A DNA stretch of 64,000 bases from Treponema sp. (GCA_014804005.1 JAAVAP010000026.1:1-64000), one strand, 5' to 3'. Shown: positions 25,899 through 33,867, counted from the first letter of the stretch. The notes: a model not told the origin generated them from the letters alone. Numbers and translations: made by a program.

Positions 25899-28800
25899 AT
25901 GAGAGGTAATTCCTTGAGTTTTTTTAAACCGCCTGTATTCGTAAAAACAATTCTTCTTTCTTGCGCGTTTTTCGCGTCGATGTTTTTCAATTCGTGCAAA
26001 CAGTTGACCAGTTTTGATCCGAATGTGGACGGGGTGAGGGTGGCCGTAAGCAATACGTTTTCCGCTCCGACTGACTTAAAGGCCACGCACGGTCGAAAGC
26101 AAATGATTTCGCTTGAATGGACTCCTGTTTCCGGCGCGAAATATTACGACATTTATTGTGCCGAAAGCGCCACCGCCGAATTCAAAAAAATCGGCGGAAC
26201 TGACAAGAATTCGTTTGACGACAGGGTGGGCGCGGGAAGAACTCTTTATTACAGAGTGTGCGCCACAAAATCCGACGGCACGCAATCGGAATTTTCTGCG
26301 ACAGTGAAAGGCACTTCGCTTGCCCAGCCTGTCATAAGCGGCGGAGACGTGGAGGCGGATAGCGCGACCATTTCCTGGTTCATGGAAAACGCGCGCGCTG
26401 TGGACGGAACGGACAATTACGAAAGTTCGCTGATGTTTGTTGTCCATTGGCAGCAAAAAAACGGCGGAACTCCAAATGAAGAAACACTTTCCGCGAAAGA
26501 AGATTTTAAGAATTCGTTTTATGAACACAAAATTGAAAATTTGTCGGGCGCGGCGGACTATGAATTTTGGATTGATGCGTATCTTTCGGGCGATCAAAGC
26601 AGCGTTGAAAGTTCTCCAAGGGTTGACAAAAAGACGCTCACTTCGTATACGCCTCTTGCGCCTGTGTTCACTGCCTCGCAAGGAGAAAGCGCGAAGGGAA
26701 TTTGGCTTTACATCACGCTTCCTGAAAAGGTGATGGTGCAGACCGAGACAAAACTCAGTCCGAATGAAAAGGTGGACGAGCCGTATCCGCTTTATTTCAA
26801 GATTTACCGAAAAGTCGGCGAGATGGGCGAGGGGGATTCGGACGCAGACTGGGGATCGCCGGTTTGCGAACGTTTGTACTGCAACATCGATGAAAAAGGA
26901 CATAGCGTTGGAACGACCACTCCTCCGGCGGAAGCGGATTATGCCGAAGCCTACAACGTTGGTGCGGAAATCAAATGGCTTGATGAAAGCGCGAATTTGG
27001 TCGGCGGAGAAAAGTATACTTATAGAATCATTTCGTTCGTTGATACTAATTATAGCAAGGTTGTGTGTCCTGATGATAAACAATATGATGGCTCTGCTTC
27101 TACGCCCCCCAACAAGGTCACCACGGCTTTGGGCTGGAAGAGCGCGCATCCTGATTTCAAAGTGAATTATTCCGCAGACAGCAGGACGCTTTCGCCGGAC
27201 AAGACAAAGGTTCTTTCCGTTTCGTTCGGCTTCGACGCGGGATGGAAAGACTTGGGCAAGGCGGGCGACTACAAATTCGCCATAAAGCAAAACAAAAAGC
27301 CTTGGAAAGAAAACTATACCGGCAACGGCGAAGACTCTTGGCTTAACAACGCGAGCGGCGAACCGTTCTTCGACACTATTGACGAAATCAAGTCTTGCGC
27401 CGTCAAATTCGGCTCGGAAAGCGACTTGAAAGCGGAAGAAGGCGTTTATTCCTACACGCTTTACGTCGTCCTCAAGGATGCCGCAATCGGCGATGTTACG
27501 GACGGCGGCGAAAAAGTGCTCGACAGCGTAAAGGCGACCGACGAAATTGTCGTTACGGACGTTGTGGAACTGCCGAAAGCGGAATTGGAAGTGCAGGGCG
27601 GTTACAAGGACAAGGTTGTCCTTAAAATAACTGTTGAGCAAGGCGTGACATACAAGGTTGTAAGGACGCGGCTTGACACAACCCCGCAGGATGTTAAGGA
27701 ATTTGAAATTACTGTGCCTGAAAATCACGGCGCATCGTTTGAATATTCCGACTCCGTGGAAGGCAACGGAAGATATTCTTATATGCTCAAAGCCATAGCG
27801 ACGAACGGTGCGTTCTCGCTGTCGCCATCGCAGGAAGCCGAAACTTTGGGCACGCCGAAAGTCTCGTTCGAAAAAGGAAGCCTGAGCTATGATTCCGTTA
27901 CGATTTCGTTCGACGGCGTTTTGGCGGCGGAAAGATACGCCGTGCAACTCGGCACGAGCGGCGGATTTGGCGGCGGCGCAACATTTGACATCACCAAGAG
28001 CGGTGATGGATGGGTGAAAGAAGCGAAATATGACGAAGCGACGGCGAATGTTACGTTTGTGGGGAACAAGTTCACCGTTACGATAAACAAGCCCAAAGGC
28101 TATGACGACGCGACGAAGGCGGGTGCGCCGGCCAAATTGACCGTAACGGCGTACAGCAATGTGAACGACGCGCCGAGCGAAGCCGTGGATGTGAACGTGC
28201 TCGGACCTGCGCTTTTGAACGCAGAGGTGAACAAAGCCGCCGAGGCGACCGAAAATTCCATTACGCTCACTTGGAAGAAGGTGGACGGCACGAAAGGCTA
28301 TCTCATAAGGCGCGTGATGTACAGCGACGCGGGAATGAAAAATGTCGCAGAAAATTCTGACGTAACATATTATTATGAAGTTGCGACTGGAAGCATTACA
28401 ACGGACGGCGATGCTCCCAATGATTCCGATGTCAGAGTTAAAGTTGAACCTAGCGATGCGAGTTTCAAACTTACTGACACATATAAGGAAGCGAACCCGA
28501 ATGCCGAAGTCTCTGTTCAGATTTATCAGGAAGCGCAGGCGAAAATCGCGTGGGGCTTGCCTTTCCGATATGTCGTGCTGCCGGTTTTGGACAAAGGCGA
28601 CTTTGATTTTGCAAGCAAGTCTCTTGCGCTTGCGGACAGCGGCAACAAAGTGCCATATAGCAATATTGACAAAATTGAAACCAAGGAAGCCGCCACTTTT
28701 GGCTACGGATTGAATCTTGTGGCGGACAAGGCAACGAGCGGAACGACGCAACATATAAAATGGGATGTTCCAAACAACTTGAAAGAAACACAAACAGTGT

Positions 28801-30047
28801 TTTACCGCCGCATGTACACAACTGACGGAAAGAGAGATAATGAATTTGAGCGCATTCTTAATGTTTCTCCTAATAATACTGATGCAACGATTTTGGTTGA
28901 GAAAGATAACCTCTGCAATGCATTCGAGTATATTGTCAAGTATTATGAAAAAGGCGTTAGTCCGAGTCCGAATATCAGGTTGCCCGATTCTCTGTTCGAT
29001 GAAATCGCAAGACAAAAAGAAGAGCCGCGGATTACTTCTAGAGGAGAAAAAATAGAGCAGAAGAACAAAGGCTATCTGCTTGCTGTGGACTTTAATACGA
29101 TTCCACATCCTAACCCTAACTCACAACAAAAATACACATACGCCGAGCAAATTTCTTGGACTCCATGGGATTATGATATCCGCGCCGTTGGTCCAGAAAC
29201 TATGGAACTCACCTTGAGAAATTACAATATCGATGCAGAAGAACATGGCGTTTTTCTTATTACGACTGACAAAACTACTGGACGGATAAGTGTGGATTTG
29301 AAAAAAATTGATGATGATACTGACGTAGAAGAAGCCGACTTTGTCTCTGTTTACAATATCACATCAAAAAGTCTCGTTAATGGAAAAGGAACAGCGAGCG
29401 GTATGCTTAAAGTTCTACGCGATTCACCTCATTATACGCTCACACTAAAAAATGGGGAAGAGACTGTATCTTATGAAAAGGGCGCGCATCGACATATAAC
29501 GTGCGAGGAACTGGTACGCGCGGCGACATTGGCAATGGCTTATGGAATACAGAAAACAGGAACAGATTGGGCTACTGTTACAAATTCGCGCGACAACACT
29601 TATGGAGAATCTTCTCCAGGCCATGGTACTGCAATTGTTAAAAATGTGGGAGGAAGTGTTTCGTGGGATAAACTTATACACTATTTTACATTTACTAATT
29701 TTACTCCTGCTATGCCAACAAAGGCTGGGGAAAAGGCTGTATTTCTTACTGTTAATGGAACTATGACAGGAACAACAGGCAGCGGCGGTTCGTTATGGCA
29801 ACATTATGCGCCGAAAACTTATACAGACGGCTCGTTTACCGTGAGTGCAGCTGAAGATGGTGAACTGTATAAGGCTACAATAACAATTTCCTCGCTTACA
29901 GTGAATGGAACATCAGGTCTAAAGATCAGTTATTCTGATGGTGGCGGAGAAAAGGAATTTGGAAACATAACGCCATTTGTGTTCGGCAATGGAAATGGCA
30001 AATATGACGCAAAACCGCTTGAGGACGGCGTAGAGGAATGGCAATAG
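25899..30047 (+). CDS. Large surface lipoprotein with fibronectin type III repeats
   Basis: A 1382-residue lipoprotein. The signal peptide ends in FFNSC (Cys about residue 34). Several FN3-like domains follow, the clearest at about residues 55-140 (APTDLKATHGRKQMISLEWT, VSGAKYYDIYCAE, LYYRVCATKSDG), with weaker repeats to about residue 1000. The last 250 residues form a Gly/Thr-rich beta domain (about 1240-1375). I favour the ATG at 25899; the one at 25884 adds MGGVI and runs through the G tract. The gene resembles the lipoprotein at 34228 in plan. FN3 lipoproteins are usually surface exposed; adhesion or enzyme scaffolding is inferred. Expression may be phase variable. Confidence 0.8.
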   Translation: MRGNSLSFFKPPVFVKTILLSCAFFASMFFNSCKQLTSFDPNVDGVRVAVSNTFSAPTDLKATHGRKQMISLEWTPVSGAKYYDIYCAESATAEFKKIGGTDKNSFDDRVGAGRTLYYRVCATKSDGTQSEFSATVKGTSLAQPVISGGDVEADSATISWFMENARAVDGTDNYESSLMFVVHWQQKNGGTPNEETLSAKEDFKNSFYEHKIENLSGAADYEFWIDAYLSGDQSSVESSPRVDKKTLTSYTPLAPVFTASQGESAKGIWLYITLPEKVMVQTETKLSPNEKVDEPYPLYFKIYRKVGEMGEGDSDADWGSPVCERLYCNIDEKGHSVGTTTPPAEADYAEAYNVGAEIKWLDESANLVGGEKYTYRIISFVDTNYSKVVCPDDKQYDGSASTPPNKVTTALGWKSAHPDFKVNYSADSRTLSPDKTKVLSVSFGFDAGWKDLGKAGDYKFAIKQNKKPWKENYTGNGEDSWLNNASGEPFFDTIDEIKSCAVKFGSESDLKAEEGVYSYTLYVVLKDAAIGDVTDGGEKVLDSVKATDEIVVTDVVELPKAELEVQGGYKDKVVLKITVEQGVTYKVVRTRLDTTPQDVKEFEITVPENHGASFEYSDSVEGNGRYSYMLKAIATNGAFSLSPSQEAETLGTPKVSFEKGSLSYDSVTISFDGVLAAERYAVQLGTSGGFGGGATFDITKSGDGWVKEAKYDEATANVTFVGNKFTVTINKPKGYDDATKAGAPAKLTVTAYSNVNDAPSEAVDVNVLGPALLNAEVNKAAEATENSITLTWKKVDGTKGYLIRRVMYSDAGMKNVAENSDVTYYYEVATGSITTDGDAPNDSDVRVKVEPSDASFKLTDTYKEANPNAEVSVQIYQEAQAKIAWGLPFRYVVLPVLDKGDFDFASKSLALADSGNKVPYSNIDKIETKEAATFGYGLNLVADKATSGTTQHIKWDVPNNLKETQTVFYRRMYTTDGKRDNEFERILNVSPNNTDATILVEKDNLCNAFEYIVKYYEKGVSPSPNIRLPDSLFDEIARQKEEPRITSRGEKIEQKNKGYLLAVDFNTIPHPNPNSQQKYTYAEQISWTPWDYDIRAVGPETMELTLRNYNIDAEEHGVFLITTDKTTGRISVDLKKIDDDTDVEEADFVSVYNITSKSLVNGKGTASGMLKVLRDSPHYTLTLKNGEETVSYEKGAHRHITCEELVRAATLAMAYGIQKTGTDWATVTNSRDNTYGESSPGHGTAIVKNVGGSVSWDKLIHYFTFTNFTPAMPTKAGEKAVFLTVNGTMTGTTGSGGSLWQHYAPKTYTDGSFTVSAAEDGELYKATITISSLTVNGTSGLKISYSDGGGEKEFGNITPFVFGNGNGKYDAKPLEDGVEEWQ

Positions 30048-30109
30048 CCGTCCTAGCGCGAGTTTTCGAAGAAAACTCGGTAGCAAGGCGAAGGACTGCG
30101 ATGCAATAG
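30036..30109. repeat. 74-bp direct repeat, left boundary of the TA island
   Basis: Begins in the last codons of the first FN3 gene (GAATGGCAATAG...) and ends GATGCAATAG. It matches 34077-34150 at identical length, with four point differences plus a variable hairpin loop. It contains the stem CGAGTTTTC-GAA-GAAAACTCG and a GCA...TGC unit, so it is also a member of the paired stem-loop family. Confidence 0.8.
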
Positions 30110-30126
30110 CCGCCCTCGCGTAAAAA

Positions 30127-30162
30127 CGGGTTGTTCGGGCGTACGAAAACGCTCCCGAACGC
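30127..30162. repeat. Inverted repeat before the first vapB-like gene
   Basis: GTTCGGGCGT...ACGCTCCCGAAC, a 10-bp imperfect stem with a short loop and one bulge, between the left direct repeat and the promoter. It could be a recombination site or a terminator without T run. Confidence 0.5.
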
Positions 30163-30169
30163 GAAATGG

Positions 30170-30198
30170 TTGCGGTTTGTAATTGCGCATGCTATAAT
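30170..30198 (+). promoter_or_regulatory. Promoter of TA module 1
   Basis: TTGCGG (30170-30175), 17 bases, extended TGC-TATAAT (30193-30198). The stretch GCATGCTATAATTTG continuing to TTTTGAGGGCG is repeated before TA module 2 (30878) and, slightly changed, before the second FN3 gene (34171). Confidence 0.65.
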
Positions 30199-30229
30199 TT
30201 GTTTTGAGGGCGGCAAAAGGAGGCGAGAG

Positions 30230-30457
30230 ATGAATGCGGTTCAAGGATATTTTGACGGCAACATTTGTGTGCCGTTTGAAAAGGCGGATTTCGGGCTGAA
30301 CGAAGAGGTTTTGATAATGCCGCTAAAGAAGCGCACGACGACATCCGAAATCATAGACCGCTATTTTGGCGTTCTTGATGACAGTTCAGCGAAAGCCGCG
30401 ATGGAGGCTATGGAGAATTGCAGGAAAGTGGAAGCCGATGAATGGAAATCTTTTTGA
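30230..30457 (+). CDS. VapB-like antitoxin, module 1
   Basis: A 75-residue protein preceded by AAAGGAGG. It starts with a short beta segment (MNAVQGYFDGNICVPFEKAD) followed by a helical region ending EADEWKSF. This shape fits small antitoxins that accompany PIN toxins, with an N-terminal dimerising or DNA-binding part and a C-terminal toxin-binding tail. It overlaps the PIN-domain gene by 20 bases. It has its own promoter and is the first gene of the TA island. I cannot name its exact antitoxin family. Confidence 0.7.
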   Translation: MNAVQGYFDGNICVPFEKADFGLNEEVLIMPLKKRTTTSEIIDRYFGVLDDSSAKAAMEAMENCRKVEADEWKSF

Positions 30458-30824
30458 CACGAACATAGTTATACGGCTTTTGAACGGCGATATGTATATA
30501 AACAATATTGTCAGGGAACTCGAAAATGTTTCCATTCCTATAACAGTTGTTGGCGAGTTGCTTTTCGGGGCGGAGAATTCCGAGAACAGCGCGAAAAACC
30601 GTCTGTTATATGAGTCGTTTTGTAGTTCTTTTCCGATTCTGAACACGACTATTCCAGTCGCGCGTGAATACGGAGCAATCGCCGCTTGCTTGAAAAAGCG
30701 TGGAACTCCGATTCCAATGAACGATATGTGGATAGCCGCCACCGCCATTTCATACGGTTTGCGGCTTGTCACGGCGGACAAGCATTTCAAGAATGTGCCA
30801 AATCTTGATATGCTGCTTGTGTAA
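30438..30824 (+). CDS. vapC: PIN-domain toxin (VapC type), module 1
   Basis: A 128-residue PIN-domain endoribonuclease. The acidic active-site residues are in place: LFDTNIVIRLL (first Asp near residue 6), VGELLFGAE (Glu near 40), NDMWIAATA (Asp near 95) and VTADKHF (Asp near 113). VapC toxins cleave tRNA or rRNA until inhibited by the cognate antitoxin, here the overlapping upstream gene. Downstream of the stop is CGGAATACGGCGCGT (30832-30846), identical to part of the brnA tail found elsewhere in the island, which looks like a recombination scar. Confidence 0.88.
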   Translation: MNGNLFDTNIVIRLLNGDMYINNIVRELENVSIPITVVGELLFGAENSENSAKNRLLYESFCSSFPILNTTIPVAREYGAIAACLKKRGTPIPMNDMWIAATAISYGLRLVTADKHFKNVPNLDMLLV

Positions 30825-30858
30825 ATGGTAACGGAATACGGCGCGTCGGCTGCAATAA

Positions 30859-30888
30859 TTGCGGCTATGTAATTACGCATGCTATAAT
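30859..30888 (+). promoter_or_regulatory. Promoter of TA module 2
   Basis: TTGCGG (30859-30864), 18 bases, TATAAT (30883-30888) with extended TGC. The downstream 17 bases match those of module 1. Confidence 0.6.
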
Positions 30889-30926
30889 TTGTTTTGAGGG
30901 CGCAAAATGGCGAAAGGAGGCGGAAA

Positions 30927-31133
30927 ATGAGCATGGTTACCATAAGTGATGAACTCGTAAAAAGAGCGGTCGCCGCAAATGCGATTGACGAAAATTACGA
31001 CGAGGAAATGCTTTCAAAAATGCTTGAGGATTTGCTTTCTGAAAAAATAGCGAAATCTGTGGGGCTTGGCATGTTGAAATTTCGCGGCTCGAAAGTTTGG
31101 GAAGGCAGCCTCGATGAAATGCGCAGGTGGTGA
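30927..31133 (+). CDS. vapB: VapB-type antitoxin, module 2
   Basis: A 68-residue antitoxin preceded by AAAGGAGGCG. The N-terminus MSMVTISDELVKRAVAANAI suits a ribbon-helix-helix or related DNA-binding fold, and the C-terminal tail FRGSKVWEGSLDEMRRW is the typical VapB tail that lies in the PIN active site. The toxin gene starts two bases after its stop codon. The junction core AATGGCGAAAGGAGGCGG precedes the start. Confidence 0.85.
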   Translation: MSMVTISDELVKRAVAANAIDENYDEEMLSKMLEDLLSEKIAKSVGLGMLKFRGSKVWEGSLDEMRRW

Positions 31134-31135
31134 TC

Positions 31136-31534
31136 ATGGTCTTGATTGACACTTCGGCATGGATTGGATATTTCAATGATTTTTCGCCGGTTGCCGATAT
31201 GGTGGAAAATGTAATACGAAACGGCAAAGCGGTTCTTTGTCCAATCGTATGGACGGAAATTTTGCAAGGCGTTCGCGATGACAAGGCGTTGGAGGAAATG
31301 CGCCTATTTTTGAGCGATTTTGTAATGCTGGACAATGATATTATGGCTGTGGCGGAAAAGACGATTTCGCTTTACCGTTCGCTGCGAAAAAAAGGCGTTA
31401 CAATCAGAAAGACGAACGACTGCATGATTGCGTCTTACGCCTTGCTGAATAATGTCCCGATTTTGCAAATCGACCGCGATTTTTCGCTTATTGCAGAAAA
31501 CTCGCCATTGGAACTTTATTTGGCTGGGGATTGA
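31136..31534 (+). CDS. vapC: PIN-domain toxin VapC, module 2
   Basis: A 132-residue PIN-domain ribonuclease: IDTSAWIGYF (Asp near residue 4), WTEILQGV (Glu near 44), KTNDCMIASYAL (Asp near 101) and QIDRDFSLIA (Asp near 119). I chose the ATG at 31136, three codons into an open frame that also offers GTG starts; AGGTGG is just upstream. It pairs with the VapB-type gene directly in front. It differs clearly from the PIN protein of module 1, so the two modules are not a recent duplication. Confidence 0.88.
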   Translation: MVLIDTSAWIGYFNDFSPVADMVENVIRNGKAVLCPIVWTEILQGVRDDKALEEMRLFLSDFVMLDNDIMAVAEKTISLYRSLRKKGVTIRKTNDCMIASYALLNNVPILQIDRDFSLIAENSPLELYLAGD

Positions 31535-31542
31535 AGCAGCAA

Positions 31543-31584
31543 ATGGCGAAAGCTGTCAACGATGACGATGGGAAGGGTGAATGA
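31543..31584 (+). other. 13-codon frame formed by the junction sequence before brnT 1
   Basis: ATGGCGAAAGCTGTCAACGA starts a 13-codon frame ending in TGA that overlaps the brnT ATG as ATGA. The sequence aligns with the first codons of the second brnT gene (ATGGCGACGGTTGTCAGCGA at 33553), so it looks like a frameshifted N-terminal extension or a coupling leader. Confidence 0.5.
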
Positions 31585-31868
31585 CTTTTGAATGGGACGA
31601 GAAGAAAAACAAAAGCAACAAGAAAAAGCATGGCGTGTCATTTGAAATGGCAGTCAGAGTTTTTCTTGATGAAAAGCGAATAGAGAGACTAGACTTGGAA
31701 CATTCAACGCTTGAAGAAGAACGGATGAACATAATCGGTCGGGTATCCGACTTTTTGATTCTGTTTGTCATATCAACAGACCGAGACGGAAAGAAAAGGA
31801 TTATTTCCGCGCGGATGGCTGAACCTGACGAGGAGGTGGAATACTATGAAAACTATGACGCTCGATGA
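31581..31868 (+). CDS. brnT: BrnT-type ribonuclease toxin, module 3
   Basis: A 95-residue RelE-fold toxin of the BrnT family. The hallmark start FEWDEKKNKSNKKKHGVSF, the central LDEKRIE stretch and the C-terminal RIISARMA followed by EEVEYYENY are all present. BrnT acts as a ribonuclease and is neutralised by BrnA. It overlaps the brnA gene by 23 bases. A short frame derived from the junction core ends exactly at its start codon. Confidence 0.88.
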   Translation: MTFEWDEKKNKSNKKKHGVSFEMAVRVFLDEKRIERLDLEHSTLEEERMNIIGRVSDFLILFVISTDRDGKKRIISARMAEPDEEVEYYENYDAR

Positions 31869-32139
31869 TGTGAGAAAGCTCCCTCCGCTTACTGCCGAGG
31901 AAGTTGCGGAAGTCAAGAATTTCAAGAACACGGATTTTGAAGATTGCCCGAAGCTCACAAAAGAGCAGCTTGCGGAATTTCGCCCCGCGCATCCTGAAAA
32001 CTTCGTCAAAGAGAAACGGCAGAAAATAACGGTCTACGTTGATTCCGACGCGCTCGAAAAATTCAACGCGACAGGGCTTGATCTTGAGTCATACATCAAT
32101 TCGTCAGTGCGCACGGCAGTGGCGGAATACGGCGCGTGA
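31846..32139 (+). CDS. brnA: BrnA-type antitoxin, module 3
   Basis: A 97-residue antitoxin; AGGAGG precedes the ATG at 31846. Residues 1-55 are a family-variable arm (LPPLTAEEVAEVKNF, CPKLTKEQLAEF), and the end is the ribbon-helix-helix part: KITVYVDSDALEKFNATGLD, then ESYINSSVRTAV. The last 28 residues are identical to those of the second BrnA in this island, whereas the N-terminal halves differ, which points to recombination inside the gene. Confidence 0.85.
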   Translation: MKTMTLDDVRKLPPLTAEEVAEVKNFKNTDFEDCPKLTKEQLAEFRPAHPENFVKEKRQKITVYVDSDALEKFNATGLDLESYINSSVRTAVAEYGA

Positions 32140-32159
32140 ATGGCGAAAGGAGGCGAAAA

Positions 32160-32339
32160 ATGAGATACTATGACAAAGAGCATTTAAAGGGTACGATTTA
32201 CGACCCTGAGAGTTTGGCGTACAGAATTGCCAACACGCCAAAATCGGATCACACGGAACTCCACAGGCTGGCAGAAGAAGTCAGGGTTGCAATGAAAATT
32301 GAACACGAAAAAGAAAGGCGGATGATATGCCATTGTTGA
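32160..32339 (+). CDS. Small protein (59 residues) heading the DUF4160/DUF2442 module
   Basis: AAAGGAGG precedes the ATG at 32160, immediately after the junction core GAATGGCGA. The product is 59 residues, charged, with a helical second half (HTELHRLAEEVRVAMKIEHE). Its end overlaps the DUF4160 gene by 13 bases. I do not recognise the family. Its position suggests an accessory or a third component of the module, perhaps a small antitoxin. Confidence 0.6.
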   Translation: MRYYDKEHLKGTIYDPESLAYRIANTPKSDHTELHRLAEEVRVAMKIEHEKERRMICHC

Positions 32340-32584
32340 GCGAGTTCAATGGTATCAAAGTATATGTATACTGGGACGACCATCTTCCGCCGCATGTTCA
32401 CGCGGAATATTCAAGTTTTATGGCGCTGATAGACATTCAAAATTGTGTAATCTTAAAGGGGATGTTTCCCTCAAACAAGGCAAAATTGGTTTTGGGATGG
32501 TGCGAACTTCATAAAACTGAACTTATGCAGGCGTGGGATGATGTGAAAAACAAGCGGATGCCGAAAAAAATAATGCCATTTTGA
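32327..32584 (+). CDS. DUF4160 protein, module 4
   Basis: An 85-residue protein with the DUF4160 pattern: FNGIKVYVYWDDHLPPHVHA and GMFPSNKAKLVLGWCELHK, followed by a helix. DUF4160 proteins are commonly encoded beside DUF2442 proteins as predicted two-gene TA systems, with DUF4160 as the putative toxin. The PPHVHAEY motif contains two His that could bind metal or act in catalysis. It overlaps the small upstream gene and precedes the DUF2442 gene by 18 bases. Confidence 0.8.
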   Translation: MPLLSEFNGIKVYVYWDDHLPPHVHAEYSSFMALIDIQNCVILKGMFPSNKAKLVLGWCELHKTELMQAWDDVKNKRMPKKIMPF

Positions 32585-32602
32585 GGCGCGCAAGGAGGTA
32601 TG

Positions 32603-32887
32603 ATGGTTACAGTAATTCAAGTTATCCCTAAAGCCAATTACAAAGTCGATGTTTATTTTTCTGACGGAATAATAAAAGAATGTGATGTTTCGCATCTTGT
32701 GGGGCAGGGGGTGTTCAAGGTTTTGGAAGACGAAGATTTCTACAGGAATAACTGTACTGTGCTCAACCATACCTTGGCGTGGACGCTTGACGGAAAATAC
32801 GACGGCGCAAATTGCCTTGATTTGGATGCGTTGGTTCTCTATGAGAATGGCAGAACGATTCAAGATTCATTGAATTCGGTTGCATGA
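32603..32887 (+). CDS. DUF2442 protein, module 4
   Basis: A 94-residue protein of the DUF2442 family, recognisable from YKVDVYFSDGIIKECDVSHL, LEDEDFYRNN and WTLDGKYDGANCLDLDALVLY (seen as separate blocks). It is the usual neighbour of DUF4160 and the proposed antitoxin. AAGGAGGT lies just upstream; two adjacent ATG codons (32600 and 32603) are possible and the second has better spacing. Biological activity in this organism is inferred. Confidence 0.8.
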   Translation: MVTVIQVIPKANYKVDVYFSDGIIKECDVSHLVGQGVFKVLEDEDFYRNNCTVLNHTLAWTLDGKYDGANCLDLDALVLYENGRTIQDSLNSVA

Positions 32888-32952
32888 ATACGCTTTTTAT
32901 CTTGTTGGTTGTTATTATGTATTACCTGTGATATACAGGCATTGGCTTTATG

Positions 32953-32992
32953 GGCGGCAAAGGAATGGCGACGGTTGTCAGCGAAGACGGAA
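32953..32992. repeat. 40-bp direct repeat, left of the RelBE-like module
   Basis: GGCGGCAAAGGAATGGCGAC and the following 20 bases match 33541-33580 at 39 of 40 positions. This copy forms an 11-codon frame that ends in TGA just before the antitoxin ATG. Confidence 0.85.
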
Positions 32993-33003
32993 GGAGGTGA
33001 AAT

Positions 33004-33186
33004 ATGACTACGACAAAAGATAAAATCATTGAAGAACGATATTGCACCGTGGAAGAATCCTTGATACAGTCTTTCAAGGAAGTGAAACTTATGCAGGCAG
33101 GGCTTATGCCGAAAAAACCGTGGGATGTGTTTGAAAAGGAAATGCGAGAATTTGTGGAGAAGGTGAAAAGTGGAGAAACCGACTGA
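33004..33186 (+). CDS. Antitoxin of a RelBE-like pair, module 5
   Basis: A 60-residue helical protein preceded by GGAGGTG. The end (KPWDVFEKEMREFVEKVKSG) is amphipathic, as expected for a RelB-like tail that wraps the toxin. It overlaps the following toxin gene by 17 bases. No separate DNA-binding domain is evident, so it may be a reduced antitoxin. Assignment is from gene position. Confidence 0.6.
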   Translation: MTTTKDKIIEERYCTVEESLIQSFKEVKLMQAGLMPKKPWDVFEKEMREFVEKVKSGETD

Positions 33187-33541
33187 ATTTGATGTGATGC
33201 CGACCGCGAAATTTGAAAGCGATGTCGTTTTTTATATGAAGAAGAAAAAATATACTCATATTATTGACGACATAAAAACCGTAAAGGTTGAATTGGAGCA
33301 AGGCAATTTCATCGGCGAAGAGATACCCAATTTGAAACTGGAATCGGGTGGACACACTTACAAAGTCCGCGCCGCGAACACGGATATGAAAGTCGGCAAG
33401 TCCAACGGCTATCGAATTATTTATTACGTAATTATGGACAACAAGGTGGTTTACCTTTTGACGATATACAGCAAAAAGGACGATGACAAAGTTTTGTCGA
33501 ACAAGGAAATCGTGGAACTGATTGCGAAATATTGCTTGTAG
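33170..33541 (+). CDS. RelE/ParE-superfamily toxin, module 5
   Basis: A 123-residue toxin of the RelE/HigB-like fold: TAKFESDVVFYMKKK at the N-terminus, IPNLKLESGGHTYKVRAAN, then NGYRIIYYVIMDNKVVYLL and YSKKDDD. These match the RelE central strands with basic residues that contact mRNA on the ribosome. It starts with GTG at 33170, within the end of the antitoxin gene. The module lies between two 40-bp direct repeats, so it may have inserted into the 5' end of a brnT gene. Confidence 0.8.
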   Translation: MEKPTEFDVMPTAKFESDVVFYMKKKKYTHIIDDIKTVKVELEQGNFIGEEIPNLKLESGGHTYKVRAANTDMKVGKSNGYRIIYYVIMDNKVVYLLTIYSKKDDDKVLSNKEIVELIAKYCL

Positions 33542-33580
33542 GCGGCAAAGGAATGGCGACGGTTGTCAGCGATGACGGAA
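33541..33580. repeat. 40-bp direct repeat, right of the RelBE-like module
   Basis: Second copy of 32953-32992, here the genuine 5' end of the second brnT gene with its ATG at 33553. Confidence 0.85.
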
Positions 33581-33867
33581 AGTATGAGTGGGATTCGGAA
33601 AAGGACGAGGCGAACTTTAGGAAGCATGGCTTCCATTTTGCCGAAATCCTTGAGGTGTTCGACGACCCGTATTTTTTTGAAATGTATGATGCCCTGCATT
33701 CGTCTGACGACGAGGAGCGAATGGTGGGCGTGGGAAATATACAGGGAATATTGGTGGTGACGACGGTCTTTACCGAGCGGACAAGGACAAGAATAATTTC
33801 GTCGCGCAGGGCGACGGCGCGGGAGGAGGCGCTGTATTATGAGAAGCACAACTTTGACGGCAGATAG
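33553..33867 (+). CDS. brnT: BrnT-type toxin, module 6
   Basis: A 104-residue BrnT-family ribonuclease: YEWDSEKDEANFRKHGFHF, then EVFDDPYFFEMYDALH and RIISSRRATAREEALYYE. It has nine extra N-terminal residues (MATVVSDDG) compared with the brnT at 31581, where the same bases are out of frame. The start overlaps the right-hand 40-bp repeat. It overlaps the second brnA by 29 bases. Confidence 0.85.
   Translation: MATVVSDDGKYEWDSEKDEANFRKHGFHFAEILEVFDDPYFFEMYDALHSSDDEERMVGVGNIQGILVVTTVFTERTRTRIISSRRATAREEALYYEKHNFDGR

Noticed and set aside
26076..29108. 1010-codon minus-strand open frame antisense to the first FN3 gene
   Set aside because: Composition is highly basic and shows no domain; the plus strand has clear FN3 domains and a lipobox. 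It is a shadow frame.
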